The translations under genes were made by a program, and so were the position numbers. This document shows positions 25,158 through 36,166 of a DNA stretch of 64,000 nt, one piece after another. A model generated the notes under the pieces. It was not told where the DNA came from and made no database searches. It saw nothing but the letters and a program-made list of their open reading frames with translations. The stretch lies in NCBI GenBank assembly GCA_022376925.1, contig JAIOJX010000004.1, positions 128,365,123-128,429,122 on the forward strand. Reading direction: 5' to 3'. Position 1 is the first letter of the stretch. Each line of letters starts with the position of its first letter. The DNA is from Tragulus kanchil. Taxonomy: Eukaryota; Chordata; Mammalia; Artiodactyla; Tragulidae.

Positions 25158-25492
25158 CTGAAACCCCCACCAGGCGAAGCTGTTAACAGTATGCTGCCCA
25201 CGAGCATGTAGATCCCAGACCATTTGGAACCAGAAGGTTGAGGATATCATTGACCTGACCACCAACCAATCAGAAGAATGTCCCTACGCTGACCATACCC
25301 ACAACCCCCTTCCCAAACACCTTTAAAAACATTTCCCTGACATCCTTCAGGCCTTTAAGCACTCGCCTCCCTGGACTCCTTGCTCAATGCCCTGCTATTA
25401 ATAAGGGCTGCATTTTCCTTCACCACAACCCAGTGTTCGTGCATTGGCTTTGCTGCAACCAGCAAGAGGACCCAAGTTTGGTTTGGTAGCAT
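25158..25492 (+). mobile_element. Probable solo LTR of an endogenous retrovirus
   Basis: About 335 bp bounded by TG (tgaaaccccc) and CA (ggtttggtagca). Contains tttaaaaac as a TATA-like site, a ctccttgctcaatgccctgc stretch, a degraded AATAAA-like signal (aataaggg) and ctttgctgcaaccagcaag near the end, the layout of a mammalian ERV LTR. No internal viral genes flank it and I saw no clear target-site duplication. Family not assigned. Confidence 0.5.
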
Positions 25493-26024
25493 CATCACAT
25501 AGTAAACACTCAGCATGGATGAGCATTAGGTAAAGGACGGACCCACCTCACAGAACTGGCAGGCAGCACTGGGCCACCTGCTCACTCTACATCTGTGAAC
25601 TTCAATGCAGTAGCCCTAGCTTACATGGCTAATCAGTGCTTGAAATGTGGCTCCTCTGATTGGGATGTGCTGTGAGTGTAAAATGGAATTTTTAAGGATA
25701 AAATATTTCATTAATATTTACGTGGATTATTTTTGAAAAGATAATATTTTGGATTCAGTGCATTAAAAATAGATATTACTGAAATTCATTTCACTTGTTT
25801 CTTATTACTTTTTAAAATAACTATATTAAAAAACTTAAAATTGCATATAGACTTGCATTTTCTAATGGGCAGCACTGTTCTATATGGACTTCCTAGTTGG
25901 GGGGATAAAGGAGAACTTCTCAGGTAGGAAGAACTGCAAAATAAAGTTTGGGCATGTTTGTGCAAGGCTGCGGGACAGTGCAAAGGCCTAACTGGAGTGG
26001 AGGTTTTTTGTTAGTGACTAAAAA

Positions 26025-26235
26025 TAGCAACCACTTACCACATTTTCATGAGGTATCAAGCATTGTGCTAATAATTTAAGTCATTTATGTCTCACAATCA
26101 CCCCCACGTAGTAGATACTAATGTAAAACATCCCCCACTTTTTTTGAAGAGGAAATTAAGGCACAGAATGGGTAAGTAACCATTGTGTGACCCTTGCCTG
26201 AGGTCGCACAGCTGATAAATGAAGAAGCCTACTTG
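26025..26235 (+). mobile_element. MIR (repeated at 27141-27350)
   Basis: caagcattgtgctaataatt, gtctcacaatcaccccc, gaggaaattaaggcacag and gaggtcgcacagctgataa are MIR 3' signatures. Confidence 0.72.
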
Positions 26236-26289
26236 GGTCAATGAGGGAATATCAGACTAAGAAGACCTTTGATGTTGAATGGGGGAAGG

Positions 26290-26490
26290 GTGGAGAAGTG
26301 GTAAAGAACCTGCCTTTCAACGCAGGAGACGTAAAAAATGTGGGTGCAGTCCCTGGGTTGGGAAGATTCTCTGGAGGAAGGCAACCCACTCCGCTATTCT
26401 GGCCTGGAAAATCCCATGGACAAAGGATCCTGGCAGGCTGCAGTCCACAGGGTCACACAGAGGCGGACATAACTGAAGTGACTTAGGCAC
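26290..26490 (+). mobile_element. Bov-tA SINE
   Basis: Plus-strand SINE with gtggtaaagaacctgcc head and agtgacttaggcacac tail. It is followed about 105 bp later by an opposite-strand Bov-tA. Repeated at 27405-27605. Confidence 0.85.
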
Positions 26491-26594
26491 ACAGTGGTGT
26501 GTGTGTGGGGGGGTTATTCTCCATCCTAGCCTGCTCCCTGACCAACTTCTCAGTTCTTCTATTGTTAAACATCTCTGCTCACAGATATTTAGAG

Positions 26595-26629
<35 letters not shown>
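26595..26629. repeat. GT microsatellite (repeated at 27711-27747)
   Basis: About 17 GT units at the tail of a Bov-tA SINE; slightly longer in the second copy. Confidence 0.9.
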
Positions 26630-26832
26630 CAGTTGTGTCCGACTCTTTCAGACTTCCTGGACTATAGCCTGCGAGACTCCTCTGACCATGACATTTTCTG
26701 GGCAAGAACACTGGAGTGGGTTGCTGTTCCCTCTTTCAGGGGATCTTCCTGACCTGAGGATTGAACCTGAGTCTCTTGCATCTCCTGCATTGGTAGGTGG
26801 ATTCTTTTACCACTGCACCACCTGGAAAGCCC
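26627..26832 (-). mobile_element. Bov-tA SINE with GT microsatellite tail
   Basis: Minus-strand SINE whose tail side abuts a GT run (26595-26629). Repeated at 27745-27952, where the GT run is 2-4 bp longer. Confidence 0.86.
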
Positions 26833-27404
26833 TTTTAAAAAGGAAAAGGCCCAGGAAAAGCAAAACCCCCTAATGATTGGACACTTTTAAAAAACTGAAA
26901 TTTCATTTCACTTGTTTCTTATTACTTTTAAAATAACTATATTAAAAACTTAAAATTGCATATAGACTTGCATTTTCTAATGGGCAGCACTGTTCTATAT
27001 GGACTTTCTAGTTGGGGGGATAAAGGAGAACTTCTCAGGTAGGAAGAACTGCAAAATAAAGTTTGGGCATGTTTGTGCAAGGCTGCGGGACAGTGCAAAG
27101 GCCTAACTGGAGTGGAGGTTTTTTGTTAGTGACTAAAAATAGCAACCACTTACCACATTTTCATGAGGTATCAAGCATTGTGCTAATAATTTAAGTCATT
27201 TATGTCTCACAATCACCCCCACGTAGTAGATACTAATGTAAAACATCCCCCACTTTTTTTGAAGAGGAAATTAAGGCACAGAATGGGTAAGTAACCATTG
27301 TGTGACCCTTGCCTGAGGTCGCACAGCTGATAAATGAAGAAGCCTACTTGGGTCAATGAGGGAATATCAGACTAAGAAGACCTTTGATGTTGAATGGGGG
27401 AAGG

Positions 27405-27605
27405 GTGGAGAAGTGGTAAAGAACCTGCCTTTCAACGCAGGAGACGTAAAAAATGTGGGTGCAGTCCCTGGGTTGGGAAGATTCTCTGGAGGAAGGCAAC
27501 CCACTCCGCTATTCTGGCCTGGAAAATCCCATGGACAAAGGATCCTGGCAGGCTGCAGTCCACAGGGTCACACAGAGGCGGACATAACTGAAGTGACTTA
27601 GGCAC
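27405..27605 (+). mobile_element. Bov-tA SINE (duplicate of 26290)
   Basis: Same SINE in the second copy of pair 8. Confidence 0.85.
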
Positions 27606-27709
27606 ACAGTGGTGTGTGTGTGGGGGGGTTATTCTCCATCCTAGCCTGCTCCCTGACCAACTTCTCAGTTCTTCTATTGTTAAACATCTCTGCTCACAGA
27701 TATTTAGAG

Positions 27710-27744
<35 letters not shown>

Positions 27745-27748
<4 letters not shown>

Positions 27749-27952
27749 CAGTTGTGTCCGACTCTTTCAGACTTCCTGGACTATAGCCTGCGAGACTCCT
27801 CTGACCATGACATTTTCTGGGCAAGAACACTGGAGTGGGTTGCTGTTCCCTCTTTCAGGGGATCTTCCTGACCTGAGGATTGAACCTGAGTCTCTTGCAT
27901 CTCCTGCATTGGTAGGTGGATTCTTTTACCACTGCACCACCTGGAAAGCCCC
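27745..27952 (-). mobile_element. Bov-tA SINE (duplicate of 26627)
   Basis: Same SINE in the second copy of pair 8, next to the GT run at 27711-27747. Confidence 0.85.
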
Positions 27953-27959
27953 TTTTAAA

Positions 27960-30175
27960 GGAAGGCAGGAAGCACAAAGATTGACATCTCTCCTTTATGG
28001 ACAACTTAACAGGCAAGAAAATACTCCTTCTGCATGGACGGTGCATGGATTTCTGTAACATGGGCTCTTCTAGTTTTTCACTAGCAAGAAAGCCAGATGC
28101 AGTCTTGAAGCCCAGTAAAGGATGCTCCCGTGGGCCGACTCTGCTGATGAGGAGATTATAGGGCCTGTATCACAAGAATTCACGTGTCTGGAGAAGCAGA
28201 GGTCACAGGGCATGACCACAACAGGAAGCAGAGCTCCTTTCTTTTTCTGCTTTCCTGTCCCTAAAGATGGACTTCTCGTGTACACTAACTCTGTCATCAA
28301 AGAGAAAACCTCAGTGAGTGGAAGGAAACACATTTACAAACTCAAATCAGAACAAAATCACTTCACAGAGGAAAGCCACAGGGGATGCCCAACAGTAAAG
28401 CCAGGAAAGATGTGGTCTTTAGATGAAACTCTCCCGTTATCCTTTGCTAAGTTGCCCTCATAGCATTTACAGAGGAAAGGACCTACACCTGTTCTCAGTA
28501 TGTGTCGTCGTGCACCCAGGGCTAGCTTCAAGTACCAGCGACAATCTTCATGTCAACATTACTGCTTCTCAACCTCTCGAAGAAGAGGCTATTTTGTATT
28601 TGTTCATTTAAGGCAAGAAAGAAAGCGTATTTTCAGCGAAGAAGAGATTGACATCATTAACATTTAATCTTATTGTATACAGTGAGAGGAAAGCTCCTGG
28701 TGATTGAATGCCAGTTCAAACCCTTTAACATTTCAACTCTGATTTTTGTCATGAGTTTTGCATTTAAATGTTTTAGAGTCTAGTGGGGGTACACAAGTGC
28801 AAAGGTGAGGTCAAGAGAGATCATCAGCCCAAGTATCGTCTTAGTGCATCTTCAAATAAGGGCTTTATCTTTTTCCACTAAAGAAAAGCATTGCATCTGG
28901 ACTATAAAGTTGCCAGTCAAATCACCATAGCAACACTAGCCTGCCAATTTCTCCAACGAGGAGAAGGCTAGAGGGGAAGACACAGAGGAAGACAACTGCT
29001 GCCATCCCAGGTACAAAGGGCCAGTCAAGAGCAAGGCAGGCACTTAATCACTTTCCTGAAGAGTGGGACGGGTTGGGTGGTGTGTCCTGTATCTCAGGAG
29101 GTCAGCAGGACAACTTGGGAAGGTGGTTGGATAGAGGAGGTCAGAGGGAACAGATACAAATCTGTCAGCAGTGGTTACTCAACACCTAGTTAGCTGATTC
29201 AGGTAATCAAGACTCACTCATTTTGGGGGTAGGAAGAAGCATTACAAGTTAGCATCCAGTCTGGTTATCAGGAATCTTAGAGATTGTTTGGTCCAAGTGT
29301 CTAAGGGCTCTCAGAAATTACCTACAAGATTCTATGTGTGAACAACATTTCATTTTCCTAAGTGTCCTCAGCTTTTGTATCATATTGTCAAAGATACTCA
29401 TGATCCCAAAACTTTTAGAGTCACTGGAGTCTAGTCTAGTCTCTCATTCTACCCATGTGGATACTGAAGGGAAATAATTTATCCAAAGTCATAAAACCAT
29501 AGGGTGGTGTATTTTTCTTTTTTATTTCCTTTCTTTGGCATTTTGACCACCTCGACTTTTGCCAAGTTCACCCTTAGTGGACAATCATTTTTCTTGGTAT
29601 CCTCAAACCCAGTAGGTGACTGCCTTGGGCTACTCATTTGTAAGTGATTAATGATGATCAACCATGCATCCATCAAGGAAGTTACACTCTAAGAGACTCT
29701 AAGGAACAATAAACACCGTTCCATTCTCAGGGAGCATAATCTAATTGGCAGATAATACATTGAAGGACCAGCAGGAAGCCAGGACAAAGTCACATATTTT
29801 GAGAGCTATATTTGAATGAGTCAATGTGAACTAGCATCCCGGGGAAAGGATACGATATCAGGAAGAACTTAAGCTAGTTTTCAAATATATTTGGGCTTGG
29901 ATAACTGAAAAGAAATAGGACATCTCTGGGTGCAGCATTAGTTCTCTGTATGATGTGGACAAATTAAGCACCAGCTACATGTAAAATACCGTGTGGGATA
30001 TCCAAAGAGAGTAAATAAAATGGGTCGCTGGTATGAATGATCAATTAACCAATAGGAAAGATGGGTATAATATATATAAACATTAGCCATAAGCAAGTAG
30101 GTAAGTGAACATATGACACCTGTCTGCATATCACACATAGTCAGACTTCCTTATTAGCCTCAACCAGTCTGTCCC
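27960..30175. other. Single-copy intronic sequence
   Basis: Unduplicated stretch of the large intron. A weak MIR-like patch lies near 29440-29500; otherwise nothing recognised. Confidence 0.5.
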
Positions 30176-30380
30176 AAGTGGTGCTAGAGGTAAAGAACCC
30201 ACCTGCCAGTGAAGGAGAGATGTGGGTTTAATCCTTGCATTGGATAGATCCCCGGGAGGAGGGAACAGCACTCCACTCTGGTATTCTTGCCTGGAGAATC
30301 CCATGGACAGAGAAGCCTGGAGGGCTACAGTCCATAGGGTCATAAAGAGTTGGATGTGACTGAAGTGACTTAGCATGCAC
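30176..30380 (+). mobile_element. Bov-tA SINE
   Basis: Plus-strand SINE from gtggtgctagaggtaaag to gactgaagtgacttagc. Single-copy. Confidence 0.88.
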
Positions 30381-30764
30381 CAATCCGTCAGGTTAACCAA
30401 CGATCCTCATTCATTGTCCAGCCGTCCATTGGGTTTATTTCCAAATTTATCTATGATTTTTATGTCTGTCATGGCAATTATGTTGTTTAATGCAATACTG
30501 TATAAAAACTAGTGAATATGAGTGGAAAAATATAAGTGATAGCTATGTTAAATGGTTTTAAAAGACTCGGTAAAGCTGAACCCCTGAAAGACAACTGCCT
30601 TTGAATGAAGGGAAAGCAAGACAACTGTAAAGAAGTGAAAAGATTATAAAATTCTAGAAAGATTTCACTGTCAGATAACTTTGCAAATGACATTAAATTT
30701 TTAACTTGGAAAAAAACATAAGTAGAAAGTGTAGGTGAGACCTTATAGGTATGGTTAAAATGTC

Positions 30765-31800
30765 TATATTATCAAAAGCAATCTACATACTCAATGCAAT
30801 CCTTATTAAAATGCCAATGGCATTTTTCACAAAAAATAGAAAACATATCAACAAATCAAATTTGACAGCACATTAAAATGATCTTTCATGATCAAAGGGA
30901 ATTTATCCCTGGAATGCAAGAATGATTCAACATATGCAAATCAATATATCTGATACATCACATTAACAGAACAAAGGATAAAAAAAACAGATGACATCTC
31001 AATAAATGCAGAAAAAGCATTCAACAAAATTTTACATTGCCTCATGATAAAACCTCTCAACAAATTAGGTTTATAAGGAATTTACCTCAACACAGTAAAG
31101 GCCATGGGCTTCCCTAGTGGCTCATGTGTAAGGACTCTGCCTGCCAATGCAGGAGATGCGGGTTTGATTCCTGGGTCAGGAAGATGCCCTGAAGAAGGAA
31201 ATGGCAATCCACTCCAATAGTCTTGCCTGGGAAATGCCACGACCAGAGGAGCCTGGTGGGCTACAGTCCATGGAGCTGCAGAATCATACAGAAGTCAGCA
31301 ACTAAACAATAACAATAAAAGCCATATATGACAAACTCACAGCTAACATCATACTCAGCAGAGAAAAGCTAAAAATTTTTTTGTAAGATCAGAAACAAGG
31401 GTGAACAATGATGCCCACTCTGACCACTTTTATGATACCTAGTACTAGAAGTCCTAACTAGGGAAATAATGCAAGGAAAAGAAATAAAAGACATCCAAAT
31501 TGGAAAGGAAGAAATTAAATTGTCTCTGCAGATGATATGGTATCATATAAAGCAAACTTTAAACACGGCATCCCAAAACTGTTAATACTAAATAAATAAT
31601 GAATGAATTCACTAAAGTAGCAAGATACAAACACACACACAAGAACCAGTTCTGTTTCTATACCTAACAACCTATCTGAAAAAAGAAGAGCTTTAAAAAA
31701 TGCAAATAGTTGCTTGGAGCATGGCCTCACAAGACATTCATGACAAAATAAAAATTCAATATGATCTCCATGTGCAGAAACAAAAGGACCAAGCCACTTC
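30765..31800 (+). mobile_element. L1 ORF2 fragment, rearranged
   Basis: L1-derived sequence: ggaatgcaagaatgattcaac, gaacaaaggataaaa and atgcagaaaaagcattcaac near 30905-31030, then gacaaactcacagctaac and catactcagcagagaaaag after the nested SINE, then ctctgcagatgatatggt. The first 80 bp (tactcaatgcaatccttatt) correspond to a more 3' part of L1 ORF2 than what follows, so the order is disturbed. Reading frames are broken. Confidence 0.75.
31106..31315 (+). mobile_element. Bov-tA SINE nested in L1, with target-site duplication
   Basis: Head gggcttccctagtggctca, tail agcaactaaacaat followed by aacaat. Flanked by taaaggccat (31096-31105) and taaaagccat (31316-31325), a 10-bp target-site duplication with one mismatch. 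The L1 sequence resumes directly after it, dating the SINE as younger. Confidence 0.88.
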
Positions 31801-32519
31801 AAATGATAAATGTAAAATCTTATATTAGTTCTTTAAAAAAAAAAAAAAAAAGCCAATGGCATAGATATAAGGTAGAGAAAGCCCTGTGTGGCAAAGATCT
31901 ATGGCGAAATAGAGGGCACTGATCACAAACTCAATATGAATTCTCTAGACTACCTGCTGTTGAAAAGGTCCAGTGTCCATATCCTGGGAAAAATTGACTT
32001 TCTAGTTTGATCATTTGGCAGAAGTGTTCTAGACTCATCTCCACTGAGACAGAGTTCAAAGGGTTGGTATGGATTGGCTTAAGCCTGAGAGGATACAGTG
32101 AAAACAGACCAGCATCTTTAAGTAAGAGATAGACTGTCAAATGAAGATAGTGAAAATTCCTTCAGCGTTTTCAATATTGGAATAGGAAGTCTGATAACTC
32201 CTGACAAGGAGGCCAATGGCAGAGCCCTTGATGGCAATTAAGAACAGCTGACAACAAAGTCAACTGCTCACAAGATTGAGCTCTGCATTGGTGACTGTCT
32301 TGAAGCAGAGGTTGGGGACCATCAATCAGAAATGTAATCTGCTACTTCCTGAACACAGTAAGAAGTTGGACTTCATTCAATGTCTCTGATCTCAACTCAC
32401 AGGAAGAAATACACTTTTGCAAAGCAACCTGATATACCTATCCATATATGTATAGTATATTAATTGTATGTGAGGACAAAGCTGAAAGAAAAATGTTAAG
32501 AAAAAAAAAACTTACCCTG
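31801..32519. other. Anonymous sequence after the L1 fragment
   Basis: Begins with an A run (31835-31851) that may be the L1 tail. The rest is unrecognised. Confidence 0.4.
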
Positions 32520-32830
32520 GGCTTCCCCAGTAGCTCAGTGGTGAAGCCAATGCAGGGGACACGGGTTTGATCCCTGACCCAGGAGGATTCCACATACTGC
32601 AGAGCAGCTAAGCCCGTGAGCCACAACTATTGAGCCAGTGCTCTGGAGCCTAGGAGCCGCAACAATTGAGCCCACGTGCCACAACTGTTGAAGCCCGTGT
32701 GCCCTAGAGCCTGAGTTCCACAATCAGAGAAGTCGCTGCAACAAGAAGCCTGCTCACTTCAACTAGAGAGTGGCCCCCACTCCCTGCAACTAGAGAAGAG
32801 CCTGCAGCAGCAGTGAAAACCCAAATAAGT
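32520..32830 (+). mobile_element. CHR-type SINE, long form
   Basis: Head gggcttccccagtagctcag, then repeated units of the form gagccacaactattgagcc, gccgcaacaattgagccc, gcaactagagaagagcc, typical of the long cetartiodactyl CHR SINEs. A-rich tail at 32815-32830. Confidence 0.82.
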
Positions 32831-32886
32831 AAGTTATTTTATCTTCTTTTCCTTTTTCATTTTTAATGCTGGCAAGATCCCACTAA

Positions 32887-33122
32887 GGGCTTCCAGGTGG
32901 TGCTAGGGGTAAAGAACCTGCCTTTGTAAGAACCTGCCTTTTAACGCATGAGACATACGAGACAAGGGTTTGATCCCCGGGGTTGGGAAGATTCCTTGGA
33001 GGCAGGGCAACCCACGCCAGTATTCTTGCCTGGATAATCCCATGGACAGAGAAGCCCGGCGGGCTACAGTCCATGGAGTCCCACAGAGTCAGATACAATT
33101 GAAGAGACAGCACAGCACTACA
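32887..33122 (+). mobile_element. Bov-tA SINE with small internal duplication
   Basis: Plus-strand SINE in which aagaacctgccttt occurs twice (32912-32942) in the tRNA-like head, 18 bp apart. Single-copy region. Confidence 0.86.
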
Positions 33123-33860
33123 CACAAGCTCTAGATCCAGCCCTCTTCACAGCGCTGTTTTTCAACATTTTTGAAAGATCCATGTCCACTGACAAGAAAC
33201 AGTGAACATTATGAGCACAGGTATCACACACACAACTGAAACACAAGTGTCACAAAATTATTATTATTTGTATTATGTGTGATGCCTTCTGCTACTTTCT
33301 TTTCTGTTCTACTTTACTTTCAAAAACCTGTTGATCCGGACTCCCTTAGATGATTTTTCTATCCTCTAATGAGTCCACAGCTTGAGAACTCCTCTGAAAA
33401 CTTCAAGCAGATGTGAGTCAAGACATTCAAGCACGTTTCAGACATGAACTAAGAAACAGGGCTAGGAATGGTTAAATCTTGCTAAGAAAATGCTTTTGAG
33501 AGTGGAATTTGCTGGAGCAGAAAACAGCCCTCTAGGGAATTCACAGAACATCCGGAATGGCCTTGACAGTGGAGGCCACCCTACCGGCCTGAGACAGAGC
33601 GGACCAAAAGCCTAATTACAGTACAACCCAACATATGTGTCTCCTCCTTCCCTCAGTATGGGACCTAGCATTCTGTGATTTAATGTTTCATGGAGGACCT
33701 TGGATTATGTGGAAGCTCCTTCCTTCAATATTTTCTTTCATGTACTCCTTCTAAGCATCATTTCCAAAAAAGAATTTAATGACTCTTTTCTGGATGCTCC
33801 CATCCCTTAAGTCTGATTTTACCGTTCCACTGAGTATTATTACCTTCTAATGAAGTTTTT

Positions 33861-34042
33861 GGGCTTCCCTGGTGGCTCAGTCAGTAAAGAATCCACCTGT
33901 AATGCAGGAGGCCTGGGTTTGATCACTGGGTTGGGAAGATCCTCTGAGAAGGGAAAGGCTACCTGCTCCAGTATTCTTGCCTGGAGAATTGCATGGCTTA
34001 TCCATGGATCTCAAAGAGTCAGACACAACTGAGTGACTTTCA
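33861..34042 (+). mobile_element. Bov-tA SINE
   Basis: gggcttccctggtggctcag head to cacaactgagtgacttt tail. Repeated at 34942-35122 by pair 9. Confidence 0.9.
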
Positions 34043-34159
34043 CTAGTGCATATGTAATGCTAATGTAGTTTTGTATTTCTGCCTTCCCTACTGTGCTGTG
34101 AGCTCATTAACATGCTTATTGTCTCATTCATCTCTGTGATCCTTTAATGTCTGCATGAT

Positions 34160-35745
34160 CTTTCAAAAGGCAAATTCTATCATCAGTCCCTTTCCTGCTT
34201 AACATTTCCCATAGCTCCCTATTCCCTTTGGACAAACCTGAGATCCTTTATAAAGCCTTTCCTGCTCCAAACCTCACTTACCTACCCAGGTTTATCTCTC
34301 ACCACATAGAGCTCCAAGCTTATAAAAGTTCAAGAGCACTTTCTTTTTGCCTCTAAGCCACTGCTAGAGCAGTTTCTTCTGGCCTGAGCCATTCCACACT
34401 GTTTTCTCTCTCCCCTTGCGCCTGGTGATCACTGATGGATCCTCCTTCGCTCCTTTAAGAAGCCTTTTCAAATTTCTTCAAAACTGGGTTAGATGTCAAG
34501 GTGGTGTTCCCCTAGCCCCTGTTTTTAAGAATTTGCATGGGAAAAAAAAGGCAGGAAAACTTGCTAAGAAAATGCTTTTGAGAGTGGAATTTGCTGGAGC
34601 AGAAAACAGCCCTCTAGGGAATTCACAGAACATCCGGAATGGCCTTGACAGTGGAGGCCACCCTACCGGCCTGAGACAGAGCGGACCAAAAGCCTAATTA
34701 CAGTACAACCCAACATATGTGTCTCCTCCTTCCCTCAGTATGGGACCTAGCATTCTGTGATTTAATGTTTCATGGAGGACCTTGGATTATGTGGAAGCTC
34801 CTTCCTTCAATATTTTCTTTCATGTACTCCTTCTAAGCATCATTTCCAAAAAAGAATTTAATGACTCTTTTCTGGATGCTCCCATCCCTTAAGTCTGATT
34901 TTACCGTTCCACTGAGTATTATTACCTTCTAATGAAGTTTTGGGCTTCCCTGGTGGCTCAGTCAGTAAAGAATCCACCTGTAATGCAGGAGGCCTGGGTT
35001 TGATCACTGGGTTGGGAAGATCCTCTGAGAAGGGAAAGGCTACCTGCTCCAGTATTCTTGCCTGGAGAATTGCATGGCTTATCCATGGATCTCAAAGAGT
35101 CAGACACAACTGAGTGACTTTCACTAGTGCATATGTAATGCTAATGTAGTTTTGTATTTCTGCCTTCCCTACTGTGCTGTGAGCTCATTAACATGCTTAT
35201 TGTCTCATTCATCTCTGTGATCCTTTAATGTCTGCATGATCTTTCAAAAGGCAAATTCTATCATCAGTCCCTTTCCTGCTTAACATTTCCCATAGCTCCC
35301 TATTCCCTTTGGACAAACCTGAGATCCTTTATAAAGCCTTTCCTGCTCCAAACCTCACTTACCTACCCAGGTTTATCTCTCACCACATAGAGCTCCAAGC
35401 TTATAAAAGTTCAAGAGCACTTTCTTTTTGCCTCTAAGCCACTGCTAGAGCAGTTTCTTCTGGCCTGAGCCATTCCACACTGTTTTCTCTCTCCCCTTGC
35501 GCCTGGTGATCACTGATGGATCCTCCTTCGCTCCTTTAAGAAGCCTTTTCAAATTTCTTCAAAACTGGGTTAGATGTCAAGGTGGTGTTCCCCTAGCCCC
35601 TGTCTGCAACCCTGACCACTCTGGACTCGGCTCCTTCGCCTTACCCACTGGACTGTCCAAGTAGCTGATTCACCCCCTAATCTCTTGCACATGCTTTGCA
35701 CACGGAAGATACTCAATATGTACATGTTTGGATGAATGTGTGCAC
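34160..35745 (+). mobile_element. L2-like region spanning pair 9
   Basis: catagctccctattcccttt, ggacaaacctgagatcc and caaacctcacttacctaccc followed, after the second copy, by caagtagctgattcacccc and gatactcaatatgtac read like one L2 copy interrupted by the duplication. Confidence 0.45.
34942..35122 (+). mobile_element. Bov-tA SINE (duplicate)
   Basis: Copy of the SINE at 33861 in the second half of pair 9. Confidence 0.9.
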
Positions 35746-35814
35746 ACAAGGGTGAAATGAACTGAACTGAAATATCTTCAGGCTTAGACACTGGGGATAA
35801 CACAATGCCCGAAA

Positions 35815-36018
35815 CCAGGGGCTGGCAAACTTCAGTTGGCTGCCAGTTCTTACAAATAAAGTTTTATTGGAACACAACCACATCCATCTTTTAGGTATTT
35901 TCTATGGTTAAGTTCCTGATACAAAGGCAGAATTCAATAGCTGAGACAAAGACCACATAGCTGGCAAGTACAAAACATTTATTACCTGACCTTATAGAAA
36001 GAGTTTGCCAACCCCTGA
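35815..36018. mobile_element. hAT (Charlie/MER5-group-like) element with visible terminal inverted repeats
   Basis: About 204 bp with ends caggggctggcaaactt and gagtttgccaacccctg, near-perfect inverted repeats. Interior has aaagttttattggaacacaa. Short non-autonomous DNA transposon. The 8-bp target-site duplication expected for hAT is not clear (flanks gaaac / atctaagac). Confidence 0.7.
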
Positions 36019-36166
36019 TCTAAGACAACAGTCTTTAACTTTGTGCTACTTTGACAGTCTACAGAAGGCTGTGAATCCCTTCTTAGAATATCTTTAAATG
36101 CATAAAATAAAATGCAGAAGATTACAAAAGAAACCTATGCCAGATTAATTATACTAGAAACAATCA

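Larger units (their letters stand above)
22880..25159. repeat. Tandem duplicate pair 7 (22880-24009 / 24029-25159)
   Basis: Copies of 1130 and 1131 bp from agataaaaccaagcag to ttttaccacaact. The first copy overlaps the end of pair 6, so about 127 bp occur three times in the window (21794, 22880 and 24029). The 19-bp filler (cccctgagtcatcgccttt) resembles cctgagtcatgtccttt about 40 bp upstream. Confidence 0.95.
25778..27959. repeat. Tandem duplicate pair 8 (25778-26839 / 26894-27959)
   Basis: Offset 1116 bp. Starts actgaaattcatttcac, ends cctggaaagccccttttaaa. Copies include a MIR and two Bov-tA SINEs and differ in T-run and GT-run length and in gacttccta versus gactttcta. The filler at 26840-26893 is A-rich. 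Confidence 0.94.
33478..35603. repeat. Tandem duplicate pair 9 (33478-34522 / 34560-35603)
   Basis: Copies of 1045 and 1044 bp from cttgctaagaaaatgc to cccctagcccctgt. The 37-bp filler has A and T runs. One visible difference is a T-run length near 33856/34940. Confidence 0.95.

Noticed and set aside
27432..27830. 132-codon minus-strand frame with a run of His-Thr
   Set aside because: It is a translation of a GT/CA microsatellite flanked by two Bov-tA SINEs.
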